Notes under the pieces: model-generated
What the model saw: only the letters and a program-made list of their open reading frames with translations
Databases searched by the model: none
What the model was told of the DNA's origin: nothing
Shown here: positions 45,201 through 57,395 of the stretch, piece after piece
Layout of the letters: every line of letters begins with the position of its first letter
How positions within the stretch are numbered: position 1 is the stretch's first letter
From: Pseudeuparius sepicola
Taxonomy: Eukaryota; Arthropoda; Insecta; Coleoptera; Anthribidae
Direction of reading: 5' to 3'
Length of the DNA stretch: 64,000 bases
Assembly (NCBI GenBank): GCA_963920635.1
Contig: OY987299.1
Coordinates: 115,693,373-115,757,372, forward strand
Made by a program: the position numbers and the translations under genes

Positions 45201-48200
45201 ATATCCAGTTTTATTAAGGAAAACAAAACTGCCAAAGGTATGTAGAATTATGAAAAAAAATCGTTTTTAATTCAAATAAAACATTTCAGGTTTACACTGA
45301 TACTCCTATAACATATCCCGCATGCTACTTGGAACTAACAGAAAACGAAGTTACAGAATATTACCATCCAAAAGACTTTCTTATTGGAAACACTATATTC
45401 GTATTAGGTCGAGATATGATATTGTACGACTGCGACAAGTTTACAAGGTATAACGCACACTGTTCTAAGCTAGCTCAGCAATTCTTATAAACACAAAAAT
45501 TATTATCTAGGGACTACTTCAGAAATGCCCTCTGCATCGAGCAGAAGCCTGCTATCGATATCAGGGAACCAACACGTGAAGTACCCGAAAGACAAGTGCC
45601 GCCTCATGATGGCTTAGGCGGACTTGAAGATTCTCTACAAAACACTCTTACATTTATGCCGAAGCCACCCAGGAAGGATGTTATAAGACAAATTTTGAAT
45701 GCTAACAAATACCTGAGGTAAGGATTATATGGCGCGCACCTTTGTTTTTGATGTTAGTTGGTCGAGCGGTACTTTTAAAGGTGGTCCATAAGTTAATTTA
45801 TTTTTGGTGTGGGCCTAAGGATTAACGGAAACAACAGGGGAATTTTAATACATATATTTAAAAAAAAGTAAATGGTACGCCTATGGCGTATAAAATATAC
45901 AGGTTACGAATTACACAGTAAAATGAATTGAGGTTGCTCAAATGTGAACAAAATGAATTATTAAAAATATTCCTAAGTAAATATTACAGAAAAGAATCAA
46001 CAATAAAGAATTTAGCGCAAAATAATTATCTTTAAATTTTAGTAACTGGTTTCAAACCTAAGTGGCGAACAATACTAGCTTATAGCATAAACTGATAATA
46101 AAAACCTGCGAAAATAGTACGTGAATTAAGTTCAAATTATTCCAAGAAATAATACCCAAATTATTGGCACACAAGTTAGTTAGCCTGATCACACAAACGC
46201 GATAATAAAATATGTAAATTAAATATAATTCCAAATTGATAATAGAGACACAAAATTATTAAAATCACTTAAAATTGACACAAAAACGTATTCAAATATA
46301 CCCAAAATTTAGCGTAAAATATTCAGAACTGCAACGCGACACTGCTTTAAAATATGACAAAATATAACAATCCTTTACGACACCTCCAATAAACACCAAT
46401 AGCATTCAAAATAAAATAAAATCAAATAAATTACTTAACTAGAAATAGAAAGGCAACTCAGTCGACAAAACCCAACAAAACACAATTCAATCGCTCTGTG
46501 GTCAGTTCAACGGGCAGCATACTGTACTGAGGCTCTGGTGCTGGATCTATGGCAGACAAGGCGGCAGACTCTAGATGACTTCTCGGGCAGTACTTCGCCC
46601 AACACTTGGTGGTCGGAGACTTCTTCTCATTGCTGGTTCGGCATCGGACACTCGCCGGTCTCTCGGGCAGGACTTAGCCCTACAAGTGATGTTCGGCCAC
46701 GACTCTTCTACGGCTGGCACGGCATCGAACTTTCGCTGGGTTGCCAGGCGAAGCCCTGCAAGGTGGTCGGCAACGACTGGCTTCCGTTCTGGCAGTACCC
46801 ACTTTTATATCCGCTTGGTTCTTTGTTCTCGCCTCGATTCTAGGATGTGCAGGTGTTCGCGCGACGCTCGCGGCGGGTAGGGTATATAAACAAACATGTT
46901 TTTCTAATACATATAAATATAAACAACATGGTTTTTCGATTTAATTTATTACCCAATATTCGGCGGCTTCTCCCTAACCCGATGAATTTGAGACGAGATA
47001 TTTTAAGGAAGTACTTAACATTTTATCGAATTATTTGATAAAATAAAATGAGAATTTTGGTTGGTATATACGGGGCACCTCATTGGTAACTACGGGGCAC
47101 CACAATTACCCAATGAAAACCAATAATTATGGATACAAATGGGGAATTATTATCTTTTTTTAATATCTCAGAAAATTTTATTCTCGGTAATAGCATAGCC
47201 AAACGAGTATCGTTTGGCTATCGTAATAGTTTCTGCATCAATAAATGCAAAACAAAACAAAAAAATTGGCATATCTCTTTTGGCAGACGAGGGAGTTCCG
47301 AAAATGTGAAAGTGGTTCAAGAGTAAAGAACTTCTGTTTTTCAAAATGTCTATAGCAAATTTCAGCAGCTTTGTTGACGCAAAACAATGTTAAAACCTCT
47401 TTTTCTTAAAGATATGAGATGGTGATGGATACAGTACATCCTGAAGACACTATCAGAAGGTTTGTGTTGTTCTATTCCCTTGCCGATGGAACTTGCAAAA
47501 TAATGGAACCCCCAATAAGAAACTCGGGTATATTAGGTGGCAAATATCTCCGAGCGTCTTTGCTCTACAAGCCCGGATCGGATCCCTTGAATCCCGATCT
47601 TTACTCACCGGCTGACTTTTACATTGGCTCAATGATAATCGTGTATGGGCAACGATTTAAGATCGTAGGCGCAGATCTGTATGTCTACAGATACATGCAG
47701 TACAATTCGAGCAAGTTCCCATGCGAAGTAATCGAAAATATGCGCAACTACATGTTCAACAAAGGGTATCTCAAGGACGATGTCAATGATTTAGCTAAAG
47801 AGAGAGAACTGGCAGAAAAACGCTACGAAGAGGAGAAAGATATAGAAATACGTAAGACAGAACTCGAGAAGTGTCTAGAAGAGATGCATATCGATAAGGG
47901 CGAGACCGATTATGACAGGAGGAAACGAGCGCAACTTTTGCAGGAATATGAAGATTCGATAAAGCACAAGTCCATGGTGCAACCTTACGGTATACAGCCA
48001 GTCAACACGGAATGCAAGTACCCAATTTATGCTGGGGAAGAGCAGGTGCTTGAATGCCAAGATACCCAAGGTAAGGTGCGTTTCAAACATTTCATTAAAT
48101 ATTTTTCTAACCGACGATCAGAGATTATCCTTTGGCCGTTCAGTTCTGATCAGGATATAAATTCATAATTTTTCAGTTAAGTTGGACACTTCACAAATTC

Positions 48201-51200
48201 CTTGCCTAAATCCACTATTGGGCTGCAGGTACTAAAAAATAAATTATACATTTTGTGCAAAAACAGCATCCTCTCTATAATACAGGGTTGTCCAACTTCT
48301 GCCCAACTTTCAGAATCAATAGAAAAACTCAAAATAACATGATTTTTTCCTATAAACATGTATCGAAATGGACTTCGTTAAAGTTAAGATTTTTAATAGT
48401 ATATTGTGCAACGAGCAAGAAATGACAGCCATTTCTTACGAGCGTGAAACTTTGTAGCACTTGCCTTAAATGGCCAATTCGTATGGGTGGCACACTATGC
48501 TTTTTCTATGACCATCAGACTTTTAAGAAAATACAGAAAAATAAAATCAGAACTTTTCATATGTTTTGGGGATCTCCGACACCAAAATTTCAAAACTTTA
48601 TTCAATTCAACCGTATCCAAATCGTCAGTGATTTGTAGTTAATAATAATTCCAAACAATATCCGAATTAATGAACAAGTTCCATTTTTGTTCATGAAAAA
48701 ATTGAGGAACTCGGCGAGAAACTGAAAATGTTTCAAAAATGTAAGTTTCTTTGACAACTGTCACTTTAGATATTATGGCCATGGTAATATTGACTATAGA
48801 ATAGGCTAATTATTGTCTTCCAATAATAGATGTTGCTATCTGTGAGAAATGAACTCGTCTGATATGGCAGACGTTGTTCCCCGTAGGAAATGAATTCATT
48901 TCCTATTGCAATTAGTAGAAAATGAATGGAGTAGATAATGCACCACATTTACTTTACCGCTGCCAAATATACAGGGTGTCCCAGAAAAGAAGTCCAACCC
49001 ATTAACTCTAGATTCTTGACGTCAAAATATGGCGATTTAATCACACTTACCTATATACAAAAAAGCTTCCCTTAAAAGGTACCAGGGGTTACAGTTGAAT
49101 CTCAAAAGATATCAAGTTGAGATTTGTATGTTCTTACTATTTATGTCCAATTCGACCACTTGGTTCTCATTGTTGTAACTAACAAACGAAAACCGCGTTG
49201 AGGCATGATCTTTTATCCTCCCAACTTTTTATGAGGTGTATATACGAGGGTGGTATGGTAATTGATGAGCCTACTAATGAAAGCATTATTTTTTTGTTTT
49301 ATTTTTCAACATAGTCCCCTTTTAGGGCGATACACTTTACCCAACGTGTCTCCAACTTCTTCAGCCTCTCAGAAAAACATGATGTAGGGAAGTCCTCAGT
49401 CGACGTGAAACGCTTACCCCTGAGCCATTTTTTCATATTTGGGAACAAGAAGAAGTCACACGGGAGCAGGTCTGGGGAATACGGAGCATGCGGCAGTACC
49501 TCATAGCCCAATTCAACCAATTTGGCCGTGGCGATGCGGGATGATGGGATGGAGCGGCCACAGATGAGTATTTTGCAGATTTCCCTACATCATATTTTTC
49601 TGCGGGGTTGAAGAAGTTGGAGATACTTTGGGAAAAGTGTATCGCCCTAATAATAATAAAAAATAATGCTTTCATTGGTAGGCTCATCAATTACCATACC
49701 GCCACAGAAAATATAGTTCCACAACAGAGAGCTCCTTAACAATAACTGTAAAATGGACTCCAACTTCAGACTCCGAAAACAAGGACATTGCATTTCTTAT
49801 GAATTGATATTCTCCTAAAATATAATCTTCCCAATTTATAGATTAGCGATCATCTAATAGTGGACCTCAATATCATTGCATTTGGAAAATATTAAGCTTA
49901 AAAGTTGGAGTCCATTTGACAGCTGTCATTAAGGAGCCTTCTGTACTGGATATATTTTCTGTGATACCGCCCACGTTATATGGAGTCCGTGAAACATTTT
50001 TATTTGTATAATTTTTTATTAAAAACCATTGTTTTTTTACTAATTGTCCTACACTCACTGGGATTACTACGGTTTTCTAGGGTTTTCCGTAGTACTTGAG
50101 CGAATGCTAGTTCTATCTGGAAAAAAGTCGGCCCTAGCCGCAAATGGCAACGAAGACAAAATAATAGTAATTGCCCCCCCTCCCCCCGCACAAGCATGTG
50201 GTTGCTTCTGGGGTACTCCTAGTTTGGAGTATTGTGAGGGTGAGAATTATTATTATAAATAAGATATCCAGATGCATGATGTCATTGGAGTAAATCTAAA
50301 AGAGATGAAAATAGGAAAAACGACTATGGAAGATAATAACACAACACTTCATACCTACATTTTTTAAGAACGGTTTTAGGACTCATGTTTATAACATCTT
50401 TTTTCTAGTCTTGGTTTGTGTTATTACCTTCCACAGTCATTTTTCCTATTTCCATTTCCTTTGGAATTACCCAATGACGTATTGCATCTGTAAATCAGGA
50501 CATATTTACGAAATACAAAAAACAATTTTTTTAGAAAAACTATGCTTTTTAGGGAAATCTCTAAGAGCACTTTTTTTTCTTAGAATTAAAGCGAAAATGT
50601 ACTGAAAGCAAGAAAAATAAATTTTTCTTGAAATCGGCAGTAAAGTGTCCCAAAATCGTCATTAAAAGCACAGAAATCGTACAATAATGGGCTACATTAT
50701 TGTACGATTTTTTCAATAAGTAGGCCATGGCGAGATGTAAACATCAAACGTCAGACGCGGAGAAATCGCCCGTCAAAAGTGACCAAATATTCAAAACCCG
50801 GCCAATAAAGGCCCATTTAACTTTTCGTACACATTGCGAAATTGTTTCCTATAGTAGCGCAATCCTTCAGTATACATATTTTAGTAAATTTGAATATTAA
50901 TAGATTTGTTGTGTAGGCTGCACAAGAAGCAGCAGTTTGGTTTTTCTGTACGAAGATGCCGTGTCTTGTCTTACTTGACCTAGGTAGAGCGATTTTCAAA
51001 GTCAAGCAACGCAGCGCGTAGTCGGTTCATGGACAGGTGATCCCTTATTATTATTTTCTTGCCTAATAAAACATTTTTTTTCCGATTTAAAAAAAATATA
51101 TAATATGTACCTCGGCACTGAAGTTCTTTTTATGACTCGGCCAGAGGCCTCGGCAACTAAATTCCACATGAGTCATAAAAAGTTGAACTTCAGTGCCTTG

Positions 51201-53597
51201 GTACATAAATAACTATTCCGGTGGCGATACTTTTTTTGTTAAAAAATAGGTTAGCTCAACCCTATACCTTCGTAATTGAATAATAGTAAAATTCATTATT
51301 TTACTCAAATTAGAGCTATTATAGTTCTACAGAAGTTCTCAAAATTTTATTAACATATTTTAGAAATAGTATTATTGCATAACTAGCACCAAAGAAAATA
51401 ATACTAATATTTTCTTTGTTAGCACGGAATAACATTCATTTCCCACAAGCATGGCAGTTTGCGGCACGAGGCTCATACTCGTGGGAAATTGAACATTCCA
51501 TGCGGGTTATACACTACACATTTTGTACGACTGTTATTATAAGTGTTCAAGTTGAAATTTTGTTTTTTAGTTTTTTATAATTTAATTATTTTGAACATAA
51601 TTATAAGATATATTAAATTTAAGAAAATTTTTTACAATATCTTATCTATACTTATTTGCAATAAAAAATAGTATATTTCATTACGAGTCTGGAAATTAAG
51701 ATTTTTCCGTGCGAGGGTGACAAATTCATGCAAGCACTTCTTTGAAAACGGAAATTTAAAACATTTTATCGGCATATTAGAATAAATTTAATTGACAAAA
51801 AATAAACAATGCAGACAATATAGTGTTTGGTATGTATGATGCGTTTCCATGGTTACTCTCAAATTATTTCAAAGGTGCTTTGTTGTAAATTAGTTATTGT
51901 CAGATAAGGTGAATAAAACGTCATAGTATATTACACACCGAGGTGGGAAGTGTTTCATTACTGTTGAGAGATTAAATAGTTAACCGAGGTGCGAAGCGCT
52001 GAGGTTAACTTTATCTCGAGACAGTAATGAAACACGTCACCGAGGTTTGTATACTATTTTATTTACAACCATCAATATTTTGTAATTTCAAAATTTTATC
52101 TCCGTATACTTCCCGCCCTCCTGGGTGGAAAGTAAACTTTCCACCCGGGCGGGAGGTCGGGAAGTAAAAGTCAAAAAATTGACACTTCCAAACTTCTAAA
52201 AAGTCAGAAATGTCAACATTACATACATGGTTGTAAATAAAAAATATTACAGAAATGTATCTAAATATTGAAACTTTGAAACACTTACGAATTAAAATAC
52301 AAAATAGGTACATGTTAAATATCAGAGAGGATATAGAGTTTCTTAAATTTAGTTTACTTTGCTGTATATTTCTATTTTAAAGCCATATAGTATTCGGTAT
52401 TTTTATTCAGCGCAGGGAAAGTTTTTCCATGCGCTGTTTCCGTGCGCTAGCCCGAAAAACCCCATCTTTCATTATTGCTAAAACAGATGAAAATAAGGTG
52501 TTTTCAAAGAAGTATAATAAAAATGATATATTAGTATATCTCTGGACGCTGATATTAGTACTAATTGTTATAAAAAAATCTTTGGAAAATTTTCTTTAAT
52601 TAAATTTTCTGCCATCACATTTGCAGCTTCCAAAATATGCGATAGTGTCAATTCTCTCTCTTACTGCCGCTGGAACTGTCTCCTAATACTTCACTGAAAT
52701 TTGCATACCAGACCCTTGCATAATGATATTCCCACACCATTTGCTGTGGCGACCCATGCACAATAACATTCTTGCACCGGTTGCTAAAAACTGTGTACAA
52801 TGAAGTACATTTAAATTAAATCCAATGAAGTACATTTAAAAAATCCTAACTTGAATGCCCTGTAAAAACCATTGGATTTTGGATATATGTTTATAGGGAA
52901 AAAAAGCTAGACCATTACATTATATATGCAAAAAATTTTTTTTTACAATTAAAATTACATCATGTCTTGCCTTCAATATCATACTGACCCAAAATATTGT
53001 CGTGTCATCCGCAAACATGATAAATATACCTTCAGTATTAAGGAATGTGAGATCATTAATGTATAACCTACGACTTGTGGCGTAAATCTCATACTCAACC
53101 AAATTATGTTGTCTTAATAGCTATCGTTAAATGCGCTCATTGGCTAATATACTATTTTAAAACATTTTAGCTGAAAAATTGTGATATTTATCCAACCACT
53201 GCTAGCCATTGCTAACGTATAGTCTTTCCCAGGCCAGGGCTATGCATCGTATACCCCGCAACACATCGACACGCCAGAAGAAATAGTACAGAAATACTAC
53301 ACTGGCGTTTTGGAAGACCAGCACAAGATCTGCGACGGTAGGTATCCGATAGAATGCACGGACCCGCCGTCCAGGACAGAAGGCAAGTGCGCGGATGCCA
53401 AAGACACGTCCGGGCAGCCGAGACCGATAATGGTCGCCCCGCCCGACGTGCCGCCGCAAGCCTGCAAGTTCAAGCACAAGTCGGTGAGGTTCGCCGACGA
53501 CCGGTGCGGTCAGGACAGAGACGACCTGTGCGATTTGAAGAAGGAAAGGCTGCACTGCGAGTGCACCGATTACAAGCCCGACTGCGAGCAGATTTGA
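42277..53597 (+). CDS. EFHC1/EFHC2-like ciliary protein with three DM10 domains
   Basis: Nine exons give a complete 758-residue frame: 42277-42324, 42381-42734, 42802-42957, 43007-43170, 45072-45237, 45290-45447, 45511-45717, 47412-48070 and 53233-53597. All junctions are GT-AG and in phase. It starts MAGLPKLPGYTFYDPT. Three DM10 domains lie at about residues 90-190, 230-355 and 415-520, each with the pattern LRFxAxWxD-like start, a central IxYFLxDDTV-like strand and a closing DCDxFTR motif. A charged helical segment (about 545-600) follows, then a Cys-rich tail. No EF-hand is recognisable at the C-terminus. EFHC proteins are microtubule inner proteins of ciliary axonemes, so expression is expected in ciliated sensory neurons and sperm. 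Introns 4, 7 and 8 are large and carry transposons; the others are 49-67 nt. The choice between EFHC1 and EFHC2 is open. Confidence 0.95.
43422..43803. mobile_element. Foldback element in EFHC intron 4
   Basis: Two inverted arms (about 43422-43594 and 43624-43803), each about 175 bp, both begin and end with CGTTGACTGAC-type sequence. It looks like two head-to-head copies of one small element. No transposase. Confidence 0.75.
44148..44890. mobile_element. Tc1/mariner MITE in EFHC intron 4
   Basis: The ends CAGGGTGTTTCCTAACCTCT and complement are flanked by TA (44146-44147, 44891-44892). The arms extend inward for over 200 bp (for example aattttcgcctaattttaag on both sides). Confidence 0.88.
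45809..47104 (-). mobile_element. Possible solo LTR in EFHC intron 7
   Basis: The block begins TGTGG and ends CCACA. On the minus strand it runs from tgtggtgccccgtag through TATATAC and GGATATAAAAGTG promoter-like words and a GC-rich segment (46500-46870) into a long AT-rich tail. That layout suggests an LTR. No matching target duplication was found and no internal retrotransposon genes are present, so the call is tentative. Confidence 0.35.
47187..47229. repeat. Micro-palindromic insertion with direct repeats GTAATAG
   Basis: A 29-bp insert (47194-47222, stem ATAGCCAAACGA, loop GTA) is flanked by GTAATAG at 47187-47193 and 47223-47229, within EFHC intron 7. Confidence 0.8.
49245..49703 (-). 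mobile_element. Internally deleted mariner (classical type)
   Basis: Inverted ends GGTGGTATGGTAATTGATGA and complement are present, extending through ctactaatgaaagcattatt. On the minus strand 49520-49299 encodes the end of a mariner transposase: LPHAPYSPDLLPCDFFLFPN, WLRGKRF, a Leu/Lys-rich stretch, and WVKCIALKGDYVEK. The upstream catalytic part is deleted. It is a different lineage from the DD41D element at 5290. Confidence 0.85.
50611..51217 (+). repeat. 610-bp dispersed repeat with two hairpins, copy 2
   Basis: A direct copy of 9660-10273. The 15-bp stem AATCGTACAATAATG (50675-50689 with 50695-50709) is identical, but the loop reads GGCTA, the exact reverse complement of the TAGCC loop in copy 1. 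The distal hairpin lacks a few bases of its loop. Confidence 0.8.
52108..52165. repeat. GC-rich hairpin in EFHC intron 8
   Basis: ACTTCCCGCCCTCCTGGGTG pairs with the inverted tract up to 52165 with small bulges, around a perfect core GGGTGGAAAGT/ACTTTCCACCC. It stands out in AT-rich surroundings. There is no flanking duplication. Confidence 0.6.
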
Positions 53598-53621
53598 GTG
53601 GTTTTGTGTAAGATTTGTTTT

Positions 53622-53627
53622 AATAAA
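53622..53627 (+). promoter_or_regulatory. Poly(A) signal of the EFHC gene
   Basis: AATAAA lies 25 bases after the TGA stop, followed by a GT-rich stretch (gtgtggttttg). A very short 3' UTR is implied. Confidence 0.7.
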
Positions 53628-53692
53628 GTGTGGTTTTGCACTTTCCCATAAGGCCTTTCATTTAAGCTAGGCCATCGCCACGGTCTATTGAG

Positions 53693-54555
53693 CCTGGACC
53701 AACGCTATATTAAAGACCTGTGCATAGCGCAGTTTCAAGCGATCGCCACTGGCCCCACGTGACGAAACAAATTTACCCGGTGGCTTAATGTTAAAACACC
53801 ATTGTTGCAGAAACTTTTATAAAATAAAAACATGCAAATGTGTCTGTTACAACGAATTTAATATCAAAAATAAAATATTTGTTTGTTATGTCCCTCTAAT
53901 TTGACAAAGTTCACATGACATATGTCCATACATTTTCTTAAGAAAAGAGAGTCCAAAAAGCAAGCAAAGAGTATTTGGTACCTATTGGTTTGAAATGAAG
54001 TCCATGGCTGGTTGTAGTGTAAGTAAGCATAAAACGCATTAGATTTTTCAGTTTCTTCTTTCTATGGAGGATTATTGCTTCGCTTTGGAGCTATAAACAA
54101 AATTTTCTATTTTCATTCTTGCACATGTTACAAAATACTCTTCCAAAATAATATCTAAAATTTTCGTTCTTCAGCTGGTCGATCAGATCATCCCATAATT
54201 CGAAAATAGTGTTTATTCTTCTGCAATTCACCTAATGGTCTGTGCAGTGTGCATACCATTTTCTTCTTGTGCATGGAAATTTCCTGTTATCACAAACAAA
54301 TCTACTTATAAAAGCTGTGTTAATAGGAAAAAGTGCTAAATACTGGACGCAAAGACAATTCATTACCGCAAAAAAAAGGCAAATCGTAATAAAGCTGGAT
54401 ATTTAAAATTTCGGATATTTTAAACGTCAGTAATTGACATACCTACCCCCCTATAACCTGTCGCAATTTTTTTCGTCGAGTGGCGCCACCCCACTCCGTT
54501 AGCAACAATGAAATATGACGTCATGCTCAGGTCTTTAATATAGTGTCGGTCCAGA
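53693..54555 (+). mobile_element. Family A copy 2 (5-bp TSD)
   Basis: Same orientation as 1865-2987 and about 260 bp shorter. The terminal repeats CCTGGACCAACGCTATATT and inverse are flanked by TTGAG (53688-53692, 54556-54560). Confidence 0.85.
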
Positions 54556-54560
54556 TTGAG

Positions 54561-55096
54561 CAGCACGAGTTGGGTTGAAATTCGACCATAATTATTCCTC
54601 CTTTATTTTCTTTCACTTAATGATATCAGTCAAAAAGTAGATATATTGTGAAAATCACCATTATATTTACTAACTAAAAAGAAACTCACATAATTACAGA
54701 TCCTGCATCAAGTTGTAATAGAAAACCTCCTTTATTTTAAAATTGCAAATTACATAAAATATGTATATCTATCTTCAATGAAATCAAATACTTTTCACAA
54801 TACATCTATTATCTCTCTTTACAAACCTCAATGTGCTAACAGACTTCAGGAAGAACAAGAAAACTGTGATTGCACCTTGCACAAGTAAAACATTTCTAAA
54901 CAATTATGTAATAAATAATAAAATTCACTATAACGTATTATGATCTTTGCTGTAAGTAAATTACATAAAACTTGTAGGTATAAATACCTTTATAGGTACT
55001 ATTTCTCAAATTAGGTCAAACACTTTTTATGACATAAAACCCTTCGCTATATTTTTTTTGCATATAAACCTAATATTTTTGGCAAACCTGCTCCTT
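54561..55096 (-). other. CWC25-like gene 3' flank
   Basis: Probable 3' UTR. A TTTATT at about 54731-54736 reads AATAAA on the minus strand and is the nearest plausible poly(A) signal. Nothing else is seen. Confidence 0.4.
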
Positions 55097-57395
55097 CTAC
55101 CTTTTTGAAAAATTTGAATCCATATGCCTCGATGACCTCTGAATGTTATTCAAATTTGATTTAATCCTCTCCTCAACTGTAGCATGTTTCGTTGATTTCC
55201 TCAGCTCTTGATACACAAATTCCTTGTTGAATTCTCTATTCTTCAAATCGTCCTCCTCTTTCTTCAACTTTTCTCTGTATTTCTTCACGGTTTCTTCTCG
55301 TTCTCTGTCTCTTTCTATCGCGTTTGTCATCATTTCACGTCTTCGTTTTTCTTTTTGTTCTTCCGTCAATTTATGGGCTCTATTTCTATCTGGTTTAGAC
55401 ACTAGTTGTTCTACTTTAGTTGATTTTGTCCCAGGTTTTAACAGTTCAGGTCCCCTTTTCAGTGCAATTTTTTTGCCTGAAGATGTTACTAATCCAAATG
55501 ATTTGTTTTTTTTTGTCTCGCGTTCATCATCAGAATCTGAATCATTAGTAGAAACAGATGAACTGCTCTCAGAATCATCATTTTCTTGCAAGTGTGGAGG
55601 TTTTTCAGGCCCTAATATTTGTTTGATAGCTTTCTTTTTTTCTTCTACTTCTTTTCTGAGTTGCTTTAGTTTTTCTGCTATTTTCTTTTCTAATTCACTC
55701 TCTTCATGTAATGCATTAATATGTTCTTTTCTCTCCTGTCTTTCATTTTCTCGGACATCGACTCTCTCATCACTTTTGCCAACTCTGCCCCTCAACTCTT
55801 CATCTATATAATTCCTTCTTCTTTCTGTTTCTCTATTATATCCACCTTTTTCTTTCTGAGATTTATAATTTGGTTCTTTTCTCTCATACCTCTCTTTGAG
55901 CCTCTCTCTACTGTGACTGCGTTTTCTATTCATATTTCTCTGTTTTTCACTTTCACTGTCACTGGATTTACAGTTTTGAAGACTTTTCTTATATTCTGGT
56001 TCATACTTTTTTCGTTTGGTTACCTCCCTCACTTCTTTTTTATTTTTGTTAGGTTTTCTGCGACGATCAGTTTCATCTTCACTACTACAACTACTCGAAG
56101 TTTCCCTTCTCTTTTTAGGTCTCCCCTTGTACTTTTTATCTTCGACTTTAATATTCTTTTGACTTTTCTCTTCATATTCATTATTGCTCTGTCTCAATTG
56201 CTTCTTCTTATTATTTTTACTACTCTTTGCATCGTCTGAGTCAGAAGAAGTCGACTTTCTTCTTTTCGATTTTTTTAGCTGGTCATCCTCACTCTCGCTG
56301 CTTATCTTGCCATTTAAAATGTCCTGTAAATCTTCTTCTGATAATTTATCTTTTAGTGCATTAAATTTGTGCATTAAGATGGTATTCAAAGTATTCTCAT
56401 CTGATTTTTTCTTCAGTTGTTTTGGTATTCCTATGCCCAGTTGATTGTGATGTAGAAGTTTTAATTTTTCGGCTATCTTACTGTCTATATCACTGTCAGA
56501 ATCATTGCCTTTGGATTTTTTGTGTTTTTTCTTTCTCTTCTCATCTTGCTGAGCTTTGAGCGCTTCTTGCAGTTTTTTCAACTGGACGGGGTTTTGGAGG
56601 AATTGTCTCCGAGCCTCTTCTTCTCGTTTCTTTATGGCGACCAGTGGATCTTCTTGAAGTTTAGCGGATAAATCAACCTGAAACAAAAGAATAAAGTTGA
56701 GAGCCAAAGGAGGATCAATGCCAGTGTTGCCTTGCATTAAAATAACAAAGTGGCTATTTATACGTCCGAAATATATGAAAGTCGGTATATGACTTGAGCG
56801 CTCATTGGCGAGTTGAGTCATGTGGCTTCTTTACATGTACATTTAACCCCATACACATCCGAAGTTCCCAAGTAATCTTCGAAGTGCATTATTTATAATA
56901 ATTTCTGTATTCCGATATTCTTTTTTCGTACGGCAACGCCTATGCTGCCGACTGCCACACTATGGTGCGAATGCTGCTTCTTTTTTTATATGGCAGCGCT
57001 TAGCGCCAAAAAAAGGAGGACATATGCTGCTTATTGCAACGATGCTTGAGAAAAATGCACTTCTGATGTATCTTCAAATAAGTTTACTTCGGACGTGTAT
57101 AGAGAGAGAAATGTAAGACCAATATTCTGTCAAATTTCTAATATGAATTCAAACATACTTATATTACCTGTTCACTTTGTACTATTTTGTTGAAATCTCG
57201 TATTGACGGTGGTATACACTCATGTTCTACATGGTTTTTAGGTGTGGGAAACACGAATTTCTTCTCTTTTTCTTCAGCGTTTAACTCTTCGAGAGTTTTA
57301 TCGACAGTCCTACCGAGAAGATATTCTTCTCGATCCACCAAGCTGTTGGCTTTTTGGTACATCCATTCAAGCTTTTTGTCGTCCTTTCTGTCCAT
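55097..57395 (-). CDS. Cwc25: CWC25-like pre-mRNA splicing factor, N-terminus not found
   Basis: Two exons are visible, 57395-57168 and 56677-55097, with a GTAATA donor and TTTCAG acceptor in phase, giving 602 residues. The first reads KDDKKLEWMYQ...DREEYLLGR, the conserved block before the CWC25 domain. The second begins VDLSAKLQEDPLVAIKKREE and continues NPVQLKKLQEALKAQ, then a very long Lys/Glu/Arg/Ser-rich tail with acidic SDSD clusters, as in phospho-regulated splicing factors. It ends RSSRHMDSNFSKR. CWC25 joins the spliceosome after the Prp2 step and stabilises the branch helix for the first transesterification. The invariant N-terminal segment of the family (MGGGDLNLKKSWHP-type, CIR_N region) is absent: ATG 57395 is preceded by an in-frame TAA 30 nt upstream, unless an acceptor at aattaag|agcaatc is used by a distant exon. 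Confidence 0.9.

Larger units (their letters stand above)
48071..53232 (+). other. EFHC intron 8
   Basis: A 5.2-kb intron. Contents: a single mariner-type terminus at 48972 (cagggtgtcccagaaaag), a mariner remnant (49245-49703), the second 610-bp repeat (50611-51217), a perfect 22-bp palindrome without flanking repeats near 48885-48906, and a GC-rich hairpin (52108-52165). No other gene is seen in it. Confidence 0.7.

Noticed and set aside
46538..46944. Overlapping plus-strand frames in the GC-rich part of EFHC intron 7
   Set aside because: GC-rich DNA gives long frames by chance; the segment looks like LTR sequence and no domain is seen.
48885..48906. Perfect 22-bp palindrome TAGGAAATGAATTCATTTCC...
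   Set aside because: No flanking direct repeat in the surrounding intron sequence.
55208..56444. Long plus-strand Ser/Phe-rich open frames
   Set aside because: Antisense shadows of the Lys/Glu/Ser-rich CWC25-like coding exon.
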